A stretch of 64,000 nucleotides of DNA from Colwellia sp. (GCA_016765685.1 JAESPR010000128.1:47874-111873), one strand, 5' to 3'. Positions 41,373 through 52,392 are shown, numbered from the stretch's first letter. Notes: a model not told the origin generated them from the letters alone. Numbers and translations are program-made.

Positions 41373-43454
41373 TTACCTTACCGCGGCTAATAGCGTTTCC
41401 ATTAATTCGTCGGCAACGCTGATAATTTTTGCTGCTGCATTATAAGCCGTTTGATATTGTAGCAAATTAGCAGCTTCTTCATCTAGGTTAACGCCCGAAA
41501 CGGAAGAAACTCGACTACTAGCTTGCTCATACAATACTTCTGATGATTGTACACGAACATTAGCACTGCTAGTCACAGCACCAACATCGGCGGTCATCAA
41601 GGCATAACTATCTTGAAAAGTAGAGCGACCTTTGTTGAGAGTTTTATCCGTTTGAAATGCTGCCATCACCAATGAATTTTCATTGCTACCGACACCAGTT
41701 TCATTGTAATCAAGGGTAAAAGTATAACTATCAAGCGCAGCGGTATCTTCAATGCTAATGTCAATATCAAAACCAGCATGGCTTATTGTTTGCTGTGGCG
41801 GAGTAAAAGCTAAGCCCGTTAGCGGAGTACCCGCAGGCTCTTCAATAGGTACACCGGTATTGGCATCCAATACTTGATAAGTAAAGGTGCCCAAAGGCGC
41901 TTCAGCAATTTCTATTCGTAAGCCTTTGGCCGCAGTAACAGGGTTGGTAGTAACATCTTCAAGCGTAGGGTAATTAATATCATTGGGATTGGTTATCTGG
42001 CTAATACGTGTTTCACTTGCCCCAGTATTAGTCGTGCCATTAGTAATAAGAATTTGGTTTCCAGCCGCGGCAATTAAGGCTGAGTCTGACATTTTCGTTT
42101 CAAACAACTGCGCACCTAAACGGGTCGGCCTTAACTCAAAACGTTTACCCACTTGTATGGGATCACCAGCATTAACCGAGTCAACATTAATGCTAAAACC
42201 GTATTCGGCAACATCAATATTGCGCGAAGCGGTTAAGTCTTGTGCGCCGGCAGCGGGTAAAGTGAGCTGTGCGCCTGTGCTTATATTAGTTAACTCAAAT
42301 TGAACAGTTTCCGGTGGACCAGCCGCATAACTCAGTACTCTTAACTCAAAATTGTCGGCTGGCAGCAAAGACACGTCTTCTATTTGCACACCTAAAATAG
42401 CCTCACCTAAACCATCATTGCTACCTAACGCGCGCTGCGCCATAGAATTTTGACTGTTAACATCATTGAAAAAGTCAGTACCTACTTGCATGTTTAAGTC
42501 TAAACCAAGCTTTTGTTGCTCATTCATTAAGTAACCAATACCGATAGCAGTTTGTCCTAACTGATTAAATGTTTTATCTAAAACATTGTCTCTAAAATCG
42601 TAAACGGCTTGAATTTTACCGCCCATTAAATCGCCACGCAAGCGTTGGGTGCTGCCGTTGCTAACTAATGCTAATTCAAGTTTAGCGTTATCAGTGCGAC
42701 CAACAATTGACTCTACTCGTAAGGCGATTTGACCTAATACCAACGGCTGACCCGTGCCAATAAATAAGTTTATTGAACCATCATTAAGTTTTACCGTAGA
42801 GACGTCAGTAAATTCACTTAATTCGAGCACTAACCGGTCTCTTTGATCTAATAAATCATTGGGTAACTGATTCGCACCATCACCCCATACGCGTTGAATT
42901 TGCCCGTTAATATCCGCTAAGTTTTGTGCTAGTGCTGTCATTTCTTGGGCAATATTGTCAACATCGTTGTTCAATGAGCGATATTGTAAATCGAGTTGAT
43001 CGTATAACCGGGTGAAGTTCGAAGTCATATTTTTCGATACTTCAATTAAGTTGTTACGTGACTCTAATGAGTTCGGATTATCAGAGACGTTATTTAACGC
43101 TGAAAAATATTGCGCTAAGACGTTAGTAATAGAGGTATCTGAGTCTGAAATAACTTGATCAACTCGGCTGACACTGTCAAAGAAGAATTGGTTGTAACTT
43201 AACTTACTGGTATTTCCTTGTAAGTCGGAAAATGAGAATTGATCGAAACTTCGAATAACATCGTCAATTTGCGTGCCAATTCCGTTAAAGCCAGTACCCG
43301 TTTGTTGTCCACCAGAGGTTACCTGTACGACACTTTGACGAGAATATCCATCAGTATTAACATTGGCAATATTATGACCGACGGTATCAAGGGCTTGTTT
43401 GGCAACCAGCAAACCTTGAACACCTAAGCCGTATAAATTAACGCCCATAACCAA
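41373..43454 (-). CDS. flgK: Flagellar hook-associated protein FlgK (HAP1)
   Basis: LYGLGVQGLLVAKQALDTVGHNIANVNTDGYSRQ; C-terminal ANLLQYQTAYNAAAKIISVADELMETLL. Confidence 0.96.
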   Translation of the reverse strand: MVMGVNLYGLGVQGLLVAKQALDTVGHNIANVNTDGYSRQSVVQVTSGGQQTGTGFNGIGTQIDDVIRSFDQFSFSDLQGNTSKLSYNQFFFDSVSRVDQVISDSDTSITNVLAQYFSALNNVSDNPNSLESRNNLIEVSKNMTSNFTRLYDQLDLQYRSLNNDVDNIAQEMTALAQNLADINGQIQRVWGDGANQLPNDLLDQRDRLVLELSEFTDVSTVKLNDGSINLFIGTGQPLVLGQIALRVESIVGRTDNAKLELALVSNGSTQRLRGDLMGGKIQAVYDFRDNVLDKTFNQLGQTAIGIGYLMNEQQKLGLDLNMQVGTDFFNDVNSQNSMAQRALGSNDGLGEAILGVQIEDVSLLPADNFELRVLSYAAGPPETVQFELTNISTGAQLTLPAAGAQDLTASRNIDVAEYGFSINVDSVNAGDPIQVGKRFELRPTRLGAQLFETKMSDSALIAAAGNQILITNGTTNTGASETRISQITNPNDINYPTLEDVTTNPVTAAKGLRIEIAEAPLGTFTYQVLDANTGVPIEEPAGTPLTGLAFTPPQQTISHAGFDIDISIEDTAALDSYTFTLDYNETGVGSNENSLVMAAFQTDKTLNKGRSTFQDSYALMTADVGAVTSSANVRVQSSEVLYEQASSRVSSVSGVNLDEEAANLLQYQTAYNAAAKIISVADELMETLLAAVR

Positions 43455-43518
43455 TACTCCGTAACTGGCAGAATAAATTCTGCTTATCGCTTTAGCCAGT
43501 ATTAATAAACTGAGAAAG

Positions 43519-44595
43519 CTATTTTGAAATTAAGTTAGTAACTGTGCGAAGTGTTGCCATTATTTTAGTGGCATATTGTGGATCGGTCGCATAGCCTGCT
43601 TTTTGTAAACCCTGCAAGAAGTGCTCCACATCACTTGAATTTTGTAATGCCTCTTGATATCTATCACTACTTGAAAGGAAGTTAACGTAGTCATTAACAC
43701 TGTCAGCAAGAGATTGGTAAACTCTAAAAGGTGCTGATTTTTTTACCATTGTCCCGTGTTCAAATTCTAACGTGTCTTTTTGAATTTTCTCGCCAGCCCA
43801 ACGTTCATCGGCTTTTATATTAAATAAGTTATTTGAACTACTACCCTGCTGGTCTTTTATTATTTTTTGCCCCCAGCCAGTTTCAAGCGCGGCTTGAGCA
43901 ATAACAACTTGAAAGGGCACACCGAGTTTTTCTTGAACCATTTTGGCAGGCTCGGTTAGCGCGCTAACAAAATCTTTTGGAGTGCTAAATAAAGGCGTGG
44001 AAAAATTGACGCTTTGCTTGCTTGCACTAATGCCAACCGCTTCTTCAGTAATTTTTCTGGGTGGCACAAAAGGTATACTAATGAGGCTGGCATCAACTTG
44101 CTCAGTATTTTTATTAACTGCAGGAAATACGCTAAAAGGGTTGTTTTGATCAATCCCCTCCCTAATTAATGTGGCACTGGCCGCTTGTTGAGCCGCTTTT
44201 CTTATTTGTGCTAAGTTACCATCACTGCGCAGCACAGTGCTTGGGGTGAAATTATCATCACCACCTAACTGCCTAACAATCAGTTCGGATAAACCTAAGG
44301 TACCTTTAGAGGATAATTCAACCGCCATTTGTTGATCATGCATGTCACGGTAAAATTTGGTCGATTCGGAGTTAAAAGGGCTGTCTGATTCTAATACTTC
44401 TTGCGCTTTACGCATGCTTTTTAATAACATTTGCATAAAAATCGCTTCAAATTGCTGAGCAGCTTCTTGCAAAGCGGCTTTTTTACTTTCACCGTCAGAC
44501 GATTTCGACTGTTGGCGAATAGCATTCAAACCATTAATTTCTAAAAAATTGCGTGCTTGAGCAAAATTAGCCGTATTGATTAAATTATCAGCCAT
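43519..44595 (-). CDS. flgJ: Flagellar rod assembly muramidase FlgJ
   Basis: N-terminal rod-capping AAQQFEAIFMQMLLKSMRKA plus glucosaminidase domain AALETGWGQKII...SSSNNLFNIKA. Confidence 0.96.
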   Translation of the reverse strand: MADNLINTANFAQARNFLEINGLNAIRQQSKSSDGESKKAALQEAAQQFEAIFMQMLLKSMRKAQEVLESDSPFNSESTKFYRDMHDQQMAVELSSKGTLGLSELIVRQLGGDDNFTPSTVLRSDGNLAQIRKAAQQAASATLIREGIDQNNPFSVFPAVNKNTEQVDASLISIPFVPPRKITEEAVGISASKQSVNFSTPLFSTPKDFVSALTEPAKMVQEKLGVPFQVVIAQAALETGWGQKIIKDQQGSSSNNLFNIKADERWAGEKIQKDTLEFEHGTMVKKSAPFRVYQSLADSVNDYVNFLSSSDRYQEALQNSSDVEHFLQGLQKAGYATDPQYATKIMATLRTVTNLISK

Positions 44596-44640
44596 AGTAT
44601 AAGTCCATAAATGTTAGGCTAAAATTCAGCCGACAATACA

Positions 44641-45747
44641 TTAAATAATGATAAGTTCGCCGCGAATTGCGCCGGCTTGATCTAAGGCTTCTAGAATTGC
44701 CATAACATCACCTGGCCCGGCACCCACTTCATTAATAGCTCTAACCAAAGTATCTAACGTAACTCCCGGTTTAAAAACAAACATGCGCGCGTCTTCTTGA
44801 GTAACATTAATGCTTGATTCATTGATTAATACTGTTTCGCCTTCAGCAAAAGCCCCCGGCTGAGAAGCACTTTGGCTTTCACTAATGGTGACAGTAATGC
44901 CACCATGGGTAATGGCAGCGGCCAACAACCTCACCTCAGAGCCAATAACAATAGTGCCAGTACGTGAGTTAACAATAATTTTTGCCGCCGGTGATGCTGG
45001 TTCAAATTCTAGATTTTCTAAGACTGAGAGAAAACTGACTCTATCAGCAATATCTCTTGGCGCGGTCACCTCTACTGAAGTGGCATCTATAGCCCGAGCA
45101 GAGCCTGCAATAAGATTATTAATAGTGTCTGATAAACGCTTGGCGGTAGTAAAATCGGATTGGTGTAAATTAAAGGTGATGTGATCGCCCAGTGAAAAAG
45201 GTGATTTAACTTCTCGTTCTACCGTGGCACCGTTAGCAATACGGCCTACGGTGGGGGTATTGACGATAACTTTTGAGCCATCTAAACCACCGGCACCCAA
45301 ACCACTAACCACTAAACTGCCTTGAGCAACCGCGTAAGTATTGCCGTCAAGCCCCATCAACATGGTTTGCAATAACGTGCCGCCACGCAAACTTTGCGCG
45401 CTGCCCATACTTGACACAGTAATATCAATTTTTTGTCCGGGTTTAGCAAATGCCGTTAATTCTGCATGTACCGCTACCGCCGCGACATTTTTAATTTTAG
45501 GTTTCAATTTTTCCGGCATAGTAATACCAAAATTACTTAACATGGTTTTGAAACTTTGCTCAGTAAAAGGACTTTGCTCACCCGTACCCGGCAAACCAAC
45601 CACTAGACCGTAACCAATCAATTGGTTAGAACGTACACCGGCAACATCAGTCAAATCTTTAATACGTTGAGCATGACTTGGAAATACTAAAAATATAAAT
45701 ATAATGGTAAATACTGCTTTCATATATCCTCCTAAATAGGCCACCAA
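44641..45747 (-). CDS. flgI: Flagellar P-ring protein FlgI
   Basis: [31 protein letters not shown]. Confidence 0.97.
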   Translation of the reverse strand: MVAYLGGYMKAVFTIIFIFLVFPSHAQRIKDLTDVAGVRSNQLIGYGLVVGLPGTGEQSPFTEQSFKTMLSNFGITMPEKLKPKIKNVAAVAVHAELTAFAKPGQKIDITVSSMGSAQSLRGGTLLQTMLMGLDGNTYAVAQGSLVVSGLGAGGLDGSKVIVNTPTVGRIANGATVEREVKSPFSLGDHITFNLHQSDFTTAKRLSDTINNLIAGSARAIDATSVEVTAPRDIADRVSFLSVLENLEFEPASPAAKIIVNSRTGTIVIGSEVRLLAAAITHGGITVTISESQSASQPGAFAEGETVLINESSINVTQEDARMFVFKPGVTLDTLVRAINEVGAGPGDVMAILEALDQAGAIRGELIII

Positions 45748-46430
45748 GTGCTATTGAAAAACTTAGTTAACCAACCTTGCTCATTGGTGTCAGCAAACGC
45801 TCCTGTACCTGCATATTGAATACGGGCATTGGCTATTTTTGTTGATAGAATAGTGTTGTTAGCGCCAATATCTTTTGAGCGAATAACGCCCGTTAAACGA
45901 ATATATTCATCACCATTATTTAAGGTGATCCATTTTTCGCCACGAATCATTAAATTGCCATTTGACAGCACTTTTAACACATGCACTGATATGTCACCGC
46001 TTAAACTATTGCCTTGATCTGTTTTTGAATCACCTTTAAATAGCGTATTTTGGTTAAGACCAAATTGCACTGCTTGACCATTAATAGTAACAGGGGCACC
46101 ACCTAAACCAGCTATCGCATCAAGCGTAGTCATATTTTGTTTTTTCAAATCTGTTTTCGCATTTTTCTTGGCGTTTGTGCTTTCACTTAAAATAACAGAA
46201 ATGATGTCGCCAACTCGATGCGCTTTAGAGTCAGAATAAATATTATTAACATAATTTTCTTTAAACAAAGAACCCGTTGGAATAATGGCTGCTTCTTCCT
46301 CTTCAGGTAAAATAGGCGCAAAATCGGGGTCGTTAGGTAAAGCCCTACTTAATTCAATGGTATTGCTACAGGCACTAACCAAGCTTATTAATAAAGTAAC
46401 CGATAAAATTTTCATGCTATTTTTCATCAC
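45732..46430 (-). CDS. flgH: Flagellar L-ring lipoprotein FlgH
   Basis: Lipobox [57 protein letters not shown]. Confidence 0.97.
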   Translation of the reverse strand: MMKNSMKILSVTLLISLVSACSNTIELSRALPNDPDFAPILPEEEEAAIIPTGSLFKENYVNNIYSDSKAHRVGDIISVILSESTNAKKNAKTDLKKQNMTTLDAIAGLGGAPVTINGQAVQFGLNQNTLFKGDSKTDQGNSLSGDISVHVLKVLSNGNLMIRGEKWITLNNGDEYIRLTGVIRSKDIGANNTILSTKIANARIQYAGTGAFADTNEQGWLTKFFNSTWWPI

Positions 46431-46442
46431 TGCCTCCTAACC

Positions 46443-47231
46443 CTATAACTGCTGATTGATATAACTTAACATTTCATCAACGGCTGAAATTACTTTGGAA
46501 TTCATTTCATATACCCGCTGCGATTCAATTAAGTTCACTAATTCTTCGGTAGTATTAACATTTGAAGTTTCTAATGCCCCTTGCACTATCATGCCAAAAC
46601 CGTCTAAACCGGGCACGCCCACTTGAGGCACACCGCTAACCGCCGTTTCGATATATAAGTTTTGTCCGATGGGCTGAAGACCGGTTGGGTTAACAAAATT
46701 AACAGTGTTAATTTGCCCAACAACAGCAGGAATAGGTACTCCTTGCTGAGTGACTGATACTTCACCTTCTTGTGAAATAATAATACTCAAAGCATCGGGT
46801 GGAATAGTGACTTGAGGTTGTAATTGATAACCGGCACCTGGGGTAACCATATTCCCTTCAGCGTTCATGGTAAATTGACCATTACGACTATAGGCTGACG
46901 TGCCATCGGCTAATAATATTTCAAAAAAGCCATCACCTTGGATCATGATATCTAAGGAGTTGTCTGTGGTTAACATATCCCCTTGAGTATGAATTTTTTG
47001 AGTCGCTACAACTTTAGTACCCGCCCCTAACATTAAACCCGATGGCATTTCGGTGTTGGAAGTGGAACGACCGCCCGGTTGATTTATATTTTGATAAAGC
47101 AAGTCTTCAAAAACGGCGCGACTCTTTTTAAAGCCGATAGTGCTTGCGTTAGCCAAGTTATTTGAAATAACAGCAATATCTTTGGCTTGCGCGTCTAATC
47201 CTGTTTTACTGATCCATAATGCTGGGTTCAT
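46443..47231 (-). CDS. flgG: Flagellar distal rod protein FlgG
   Basis: LWISKTGLDAQAKDIAVISNNLANASTIGFKKSRAVFEDLLYQ. Confidence 0.97.
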   Translation of the reverse strand: MNPALWISKTGLDAQAKDIAVISNNLANASTIGFKKSRAVFEDLLYQNINQPGGRSTSNTEMPSGLMLGAGTKVVATQKIHTQGDMLTTDNSLDIMIQGDGFFEILLADGTSAYSRNGQFTMNAEGNMVTPGAGYQLQPQVTIPPDALSIIISQEGEVSVTQQGVPIPAVVGQINTVNFVNPTGLQPIGQNLYIETAVSGVPQVGVPGLDGFGMIVQGALETSNVNTTEELVNLIESQRVYEMNSKVISAVDEMLSYINQQL

Positions 47232-47259
47232 ACATCACCTCTAAATTAAAAGTTAGCCG

Positions 47260-48036
47260 TTAGAATGCACGTAATAACGACGAACTACTGGCATCAATTT
47301 CTTCTGCCGTTTTCATTAACTTCAAGTGCATTTCAAATTGCCGTTGCAAAGCAATCATATCGGTCATTTCATAAAGCGGATTAACGTTACTTGATTCGAG
47401 TGCGCCGCCACGTACTTGCACATTGGCATCGGCAAATTCTACTTGACCATCTTTACGTCGGAATAAACCGTCAGTACCCTTTTCTAACAAGCGCACATCA
47501 GGATTAACCAGCTTAATACGGCCAACTTCTTCCTGCTCAGTATTAGGCGCACCTGCTGGCTGAACTAAAATAGTGCCATCTGCTGAAATTTGAATGTTGT
47601 TTACCGGTAAAGGCAAGACAATAGGACCATTATCACCTAGCACCAATTCACCATTTGAGGTTTCTAAAGTGCCATCTTGCGTTAAGCGTAAATGCCCTTG
47701 TCGAGTGTAAGCTTCATCACTACCAAAACCGCCAGCGGATAATTCAGGCGTTTGTACAGCAAACCAACCTTCACCGTTAATGGCTATGTCTAACGCGCGA
47801 CCTGTGGTTAATAAAGAGCCAGAGTCAAAATTTTGGCTGGCCCGCTCGGTCATAGCAAAAACGCGGGTTGGTTGGCCTTCACCAAAAACCTGCATACTGC
47901 GAGCTTGTGATAAATCGGCTTTAAAACCTGTAGTTTTGGCATTAGCTAAATTATTAGCATTAATAGCCAGCGCTTGCATGTTTTGTTTGGCACCGCTCAT
48001 GGCGATATAAAGCATCTTATCCATAATGAATTCCAA
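47260..48036 (-). CDS. flgF: Flagellar proximal rod protein FlgF (start probably MDKMLYIAMSG, ~48024)
   Basis: MLYIAMSGAKQNMQALAINANNLANAKTTGFKADL. Confidence 0.96.
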   Translation of the reverse strand: MEFIMDKMLYIAMSGAKQNMQALAINANNLANAKTTGFKADLSQARSMQVFGEGQPTRVFAMTERASQNFDSGSLLTTGRALDIAINGEGWFAVQTPELSAGGFGSDEAYTRQGHLRLTQDGTLETSNGELVLGDNGPIVLPLPVNNIQISADGTILVQPAGAPNTEQEEVGRIKLVNPDVRLLEKGTDGLFRRKDGQVEFADANVQVRGGALESSNVNPLYEMTDMIALQRQFEMHLKLMKTAEEIDASSSSLLRAF

Positions 48037-48064
48037 CGTAAGTTAGTTCTATTAGTAAAATATA

Positions 48065-48080
48065 TGCAATAAAAGCGCCA
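48065..48080 (-). promoter_or_regulatory. Sigma54 promoter upstream of flgF
   Basis: Minus strand TGGCGCTTTTATTGCA, GG-N10-GC. Confidence 0.8.
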
Positions 48081-48183
48081 GAACGAAAAAACTAAACGTT
48101 AAGCTTCAAGAGATAGAAAAAAAAGCCACAAGTACTTTCCAATACTTGTGACTTTCATCTTGTAGCTTTTAGCTTCTAACTGC

Positions 48184-49743
48184 TTACCTGATCTGTAAGA
48201 TGGTTTGGTTCAGCTGGTTGTTCACCTCTAACGCTCTTGAGTTGGCTTGAAAGTTTCGTTGTGCTGAAATTAAATCGATTAATTCTGTGGTTAAATTCAC
48301 ATTGGCTTGCTCTAGTGCTTTGGAGTTAATCGTGCCAAAAGTACCTGAATTGGCTTCCCCTGCTAACGGCTCACCTGAATCTAAACTTTCACGCCACGCA
48401 GTGCCGCCAATTTGGGTTAAACCTTGCTCGTTAGCAAAAGTTACTAGGGCAATACGAGCTAACGGCTGGGAAGTACCATTACTGTACGTTGCTCTTATTA
48501 AACCGTCAGAGCCAATATCAATACCGGTTAATCGCCCCACGGCCAAACCGTTTTGTGACAATGACGTCACTTCAAAATTTGAGGCGAATTGCGTCGGTTC
48601 ATTAGGGTTAGGGCCAGCGATATCAAGATTAAAATCAATAGTGATAGCCTGGGCTGGATCAGCGCCGTTGGCTAAAATTGTATCGCCTAGCGCAATAGTA
48701 GTGAAACCTGTTGTAGGGCTGATCGCAGTAAAATCACCTGAGCTATTAAATGTTAGACGTCCACCAACTAATCCTGTAGCACTCACCCGCCCATCAACAG
48801 TAGCAGTCGTTGCATTAATTAACTGTTGTGCAGCATTTGCCACAGCCAAATTTGCCGCATCGACATCAGCTGGCACATTAGGCACAGCGGCAAGTGCAGC
48901 GACCAATAGCGCATCGGCACTTGCAACAGCTGCCGTAGCAGTGACAAAAGGATCAGGATTACCTGCAGCAGCCGCAGCAGCCGCAGCGTCTGCTGCCGGA
49001 TCAGATAGATTAATAACATTACCATCAATAGCGGTGAACATAATCCATTCATTTGGCCTACCTGCCACTAATGGCGGCCCTGGAGCATCGTTGGGATTAT
49101 CTTTAACAAAATAATAAGTCATCACATGACTATCACCTAAAGAGTCAAAAACAGTCACTGACGTTGAGTTATTAAAGGTGAGCGGATCGGTAGGATCAAA
49201 GTTTAACGGCGCACCAGTAATATAAGGATCACCTGCAGGCAAGTTCATTCTAACGTCAACCTCGGTGGTAAACTGCGGCGCCCCAGAAGAAGTGGGAATG
49301 CGAATAGGAGTAGCGGTACTTAAACTCACTGACGACGATGAACCATCTTCATTGACCGGAAAACCTAACAAATAACCACTAGCTGAATTAACCACAAAAT
49401 TATCATCATTTAATTTAAACTGTCCAGCACGAGTATAACTTTTTTCCAAGCTATCTAAACCCGGTACTGTGGCATAAAAGCCGGTACCGGTTATCGCTAA
49501 ATCAAGTGAATTTTGGGTAAACTTAATGCTACCTTGAGAAAACTGTTGAGCCACTTCAGAGGTTAAGACACCGTCTCCGGCTTTGGTTTTACCACCTGAC
49601 AGTAGTGATGATGCGTAAACGTCGACAAACTCCGCCCTAGATTCTTTAAAACCTATGGTATTAACGTTAGCAATATTGTTTGATGTTACATCTAAATCTT
49701 TCTGAGCTGCGTTTAATCCGCTCAATGCTATATTAAATGACAT
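48184..49743 (-). CDS. flgE: Flagellar hook protein FlgE with Ala-rich insertion
   Basis: MSFNIALSGLNAAQKDLDVTSNNIANVNTIGFKESRAEFVDVYASS...; insertion DPAADAAAAAAAAGNPDPFVTATAAVASADALLVAALAAVPNVPADVDAANLAVANAAQQL. Confidence 0.95.
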   Translation of the reverse strand: MSFNIALSGLNAAQKDLDVTSNNIANVNTIGFKESRAEFVDVYASSLLSGGKTKAGDGVLTSEVAQQFSQGSIKFTQNSLDLAITGTGFYATVPGLDSLEKSYTRAGQFKLNDDNFVVNSASGYLLGFPVNEDGSSSSVSLSTATPIRIPTSSGAPQFTTEVDVRMNLPAGDPYITGAPLNFDPTDPLTFNNSTSVTVFDSLGDSHVMTYYFVKDNPNDAPGPPLVAGRPNEWIMFTAIDGNVINLSDPAADAAAAAAAAGNPDPFVTATAAVASADALLVAALAAVPNVPADVDAANLAVANAAQQLINATTATVDGRVSATGLVGGRLTFNSSGDFTAISPTTGFTTIALGDTILANGADPAQAITIDFNLDIAGPNPNEPTQFASNFEVTSLSQNGLAVGRLTGIDIGSDGLIRATYSNGTSQPLARIALVTFANEQGLTQIGGTAWRESLDSGEPLAGEANSGTFGTINSKALEQANVNLTTELIDLISAQRNFQANSRALEVNNQLNQTILQIR

Positions 49744-49851
49744 AATTTAATCCTCTTAAAAAATTTTGTTCTTGGGTGTTAATGCTTCAATTCGATAATG
49801 CAAACCTGTTGTTACTTTTGTCAGACTAAAACGCTATCGGCATTGAAGGGC

Positions 49852-50538
49852 TTAACCTCCTGATACTTCTACGACTTCATTAAGAGGCATTGAACCTCCA
49901 CCATTTAGATTTAATAAAACATTGCCGCCATTACCGGCAATAGTAACGCTGTCAACTTTACGAAACGTCATTGCTTGTATTTCTGAGGCTTCGCCGTCAA
50001 CCAAACCAGCAATTTTGAAACGATAAGCGCCCGGCGGTGCTTTACTGCCGTCACTCATATTGCCGTCCCACGTAAAGTTGCCCCCACCGACGCCCACAGA
50101 GCCAATAGCAATACTTTGCACGGTTTCTCCAGCGGCATTTACAACATAAATATTGACATTGCTGGCCGGTTTTTCGGTAACAATTTTGCCTTTAACTTGT
50201 TCATCGTCATATAAACCGAACACACTTTCATTAACTAACACACTACGCCCCACTAACGATGACGCTTGCAACGCTTGGTTTGAGGTCATAGAACTCGCAA
50301 ACGAGGTGAATTGATCGTTCAGCTTTGCTACCCCGTCGGTGGTTGAAAATGCCGTCATTTGAGAGATCATTTCATTATTGTCGACCGGTTTAGTTGGGTC
50401 TTGATTTGCTAACTGCTTGGTTAACAATGCAAAAAAGTCGGTTTGCGTTAACATACCTCGATCGGCTTCAGCGGTTTTATAATCTTCTTTTTTCCAACGA
50501 AGCGTATCTAAAGTACTGGTGCTATTAACATTTTCCAT
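49852..50538 (-). CDS. flgD: Flagellar hook assembly protein FlgD
   Basis: LTQTDFFALLTKQLANQDPTKPVDNNEMISQMTAFSTTDG. Confidence 0.96.
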   Translation of the reverse strand: MENVNSTSTLDTLRWKKEDYKTAEADRGMLTQTDFFALLTKQLANQDPTKPVDNNEMISQMTAFSTTDGVAKLNDQFTSFASSMTSNQALQASSLVGRSVLVNESVFGLYDDEQVKGKIVTEKPASNVNIYVVNAAGETVQSIAIGSVGVGGGNFTWDGNMSDGSKAPPGAYRFKIAGLVDGEASEIQAMTFRKVDSVTIAGNGGNVLLNLNGGGSMPLNEVVEVSGG

Positions 50539-50554
50539 TTCCTACTCCTATTTA

Positions 50555-50974
50555 TTATCTCTGACCAAGGGTAAGGGTTTTAGTCAACATGTTCTTTGCC
50601 GACTCGGCTACTTGCACATTAGTTTGATATGAGCGAGACGCTGAAATCATATTGGTCATCTCTTCAATCACATTGACATTAGGCTTATATATATTGCCAT
50701 CTTTGTCTGCCATTGGATGCTCGGGTGCATATTCAACACTTAAAGGTTTATTGCTTTCAACTATCCCTAATACTTGCACACCAACATTCGACTCTTGCCC
50801 ATCGGCAGCTTTTTGCATAGCAGCGGCAAAAACTGGATAACGCGCACGGTAAGCTTGGTCAATGCTAGAACTAACACTGTCAGCATTAGCAATGTTACTG
50901 GCTGTGGTATTCAAACGCATTGATTGCGCCTGCATACCGCTACCTGTGATATTAAATACGTTAAAAAGGCTCAT
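50555..50974 (-). CDS. flgC: Flagellar proximal rod protein FlgC
   Basis: FNITGSGMQAQSMRLNTTASNIANADSV...YKPNVNVIEEMTNMISASRSYQTNV. Confidence 0.96.
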   Translation of the reverse strand: MSLFNVFNITGSGMQAQSMRLNTTASNIANADSVSSSIDQAYRARYPVFAAAMQKAADGQESNVGVQVLGIVESNKPLSVEYAPEHPMADKDGNIYKPNVNVIEEMTNMISASRSYQTNVQVAESAKNMLTKTLTLGQR

Positions 50975-50976
50975 AA

Positions 50977-51375
50977 TTATCTACCTCCGGTGATGACATT
51001 TTTCAGGGCTTTTATTTTTCCGTTAAGAAACTGCACACCCGCTTGATACTCTAATGAGTTTTCTAAATACAAGTTTCGTTCCACTTGTACATCTACCGTA
51101 TTACCGTCACCGGTATCGGGTTGATCAGGAACACGAAAATCGATGTTGTTATTTATTTCGATGCGTACATCAAAGTGTTTGGGGTTGGTACGACTCATAC
51201 CCATTTGCTGTTGCTGACTGGCTTGTTGCATGGCTTTTTGAAAGTCCATGCCTTTTGCTTTATAGCCAGGCGTATCAGCATTAGCAATATTGCTCGCGAT
51301 CACTTCCGCCCGCTTAGCACGTAATATCATGCCCTGTGCGTGAAGTTCAAACCCTTTGCCAAATTCGATAGCCAT
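50977..51375 (-). CDS. flgB: Flagellar proximal rod protein FlgB
   Basis: RAKRAEVIASNIANADTPGYKAKGMDFQKAM; operon position. Confidence 0.96.
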   Translation of the reverse strand: MAIEFGKGFELHAQGMILRAKRAEVIASNIANADTPGYKAKGMDFQKAMQQASQQQQMGMSRTNPKHFDVRIEINNNIDFRVPDQPDTGDGNTVDVQVERNLYLENSLEYQAGVQFLNGKIKALKNVITGGR

Positions 51376-51512
51376 AATAACTTGCCGTCTGTTACATTTA
51401 ACGATAAGTTATTCAATAATTATGCCAATAAAAATGGCGGACAGGACAAATTTCGAATGGCGAAGTGATTGAGTGAGCAGAGCAAGTACGAAGTGATTAA
51501 GCGGCGAGGGAT

Positions 51513-51535
51513 AAAGTTTCGAGTGCTTTATCTTC
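51513..51535 (-). terminator. Hairpin downstream of cheR
   Basis: GATAAAGTTTCGAGTGCTTTATC inverted repeat after the cheR stop. Confidence 0.5.
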
Positions 51536-51561
51536 ATATCTCGCAACTATATCCGGTGTTA

Positions 51562-52392
51562 TTATTTCTTTTGGTAGATAATGCCCGGATTACAGCGCAA
51601 CATATCAAAGTCGTCACTTAATCCAGAGAGCGATTCTGATGCCCCCAAAAAAAGATAACCACCATCGTTCAAGGTGCCATGAATTTGACTGATAATTTGC
51701 GCTTTAATTTCAGGCGCAAAATAAATAAGGACATTACGACAAAAAACAATATCAAATCGACCCATTAAACTATAACTATTAAGTAAGTTAAGCGGACGAA
51801 AGTTGACCATCTTTTTCACTACCTCTTTTATTTTTAACATGCCGTTATCGCCATCTTCAAAAAACTGCCGTTTTCTTTCCGGTGATAAACCACGCGCTAA
51901 GGCAAGTGAATCATAATGACCATACTTACAATGTTCTAACATGGTGCTTGAGATATCGGTGCCAATAACTTGTACACCACGGGCAAAAGAGCCGGGGTTA
52001 TTTTGTTGATATTCTAATACTGACATGGCAATTGAATAAGGCTCTTGCCCTGACGAACTAGCCGCTGACCATATTTTTACCGGGGTTCTGCGGTTAGCAA
52101 AATCAGGCAGTAACTTATTTTTTAATAATTTGAAAGGATAATCATCACGAAACCACAAGGTTTCATTAGTGGTCATCGCATCAATAACTGTGGCACGTAA
52201 TTGCCGTTCTACTGGCGATAAAGTGCGAGTGACTAGCTCGCCCAGCGAGTTCACATCAAATTTACTCATTAGCGGAGCTAGCCGGCTTTTTACTAAATAT
52301 TGCTTATTTTCGCCTAGCACTATGCCACACTGTTGCTCTAAAAACGTTCTAAACTGATGATAACTCTTATCATCAAGTTGTCTTGCTGGCAC
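51562..52392 (-). CDS. cheR: Chemotaxis protein methyltransferase CheR
   Basis: FRDDYPFKLLKNKLLPDF, IWSAASSSGQEPYSIAM, DIVFCRNVLIYF. Confidence 0.96.
   Translation of the reverse strand: MPARQLDDKSYHQFRTFLEQQCGIVLGENKQYLVKSRLAPLMSKFDVNSLGELVTRTLSPVERQLRATVIDAMTTNETLWFRDDYPFKLLKNKLLPDFANRRTPVKIWSAASSSGQEPYSIAMSVLEYQQNNPGSFARGVQVIGTDISSTMLEHCKYGHYDSLALARGLSPERKRQFFEDGDNGMLKIKEVVKKMVNFRPLNLLNSYSLMGRFDIVFCRNVLIYFAPEIKAQIISQIHGTLNDGGYLFLGASESLSGLSDDFDMLRCNPGIIYQKK

Noticed and set aside
43468-43483. 16-bp palindrome GCAGAATAAATTCTGC upstream of flgK
   Set aside because: Short, no sigma54/sigma28 element attached, could be chance in AT-rich sequence.
48287-49114. 275-aa plus-strand ORF antisense to flgE
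   Set aside because: Long only because the Ala-rich GCN repeat keeps the opposite frame open; no recognisable domain.
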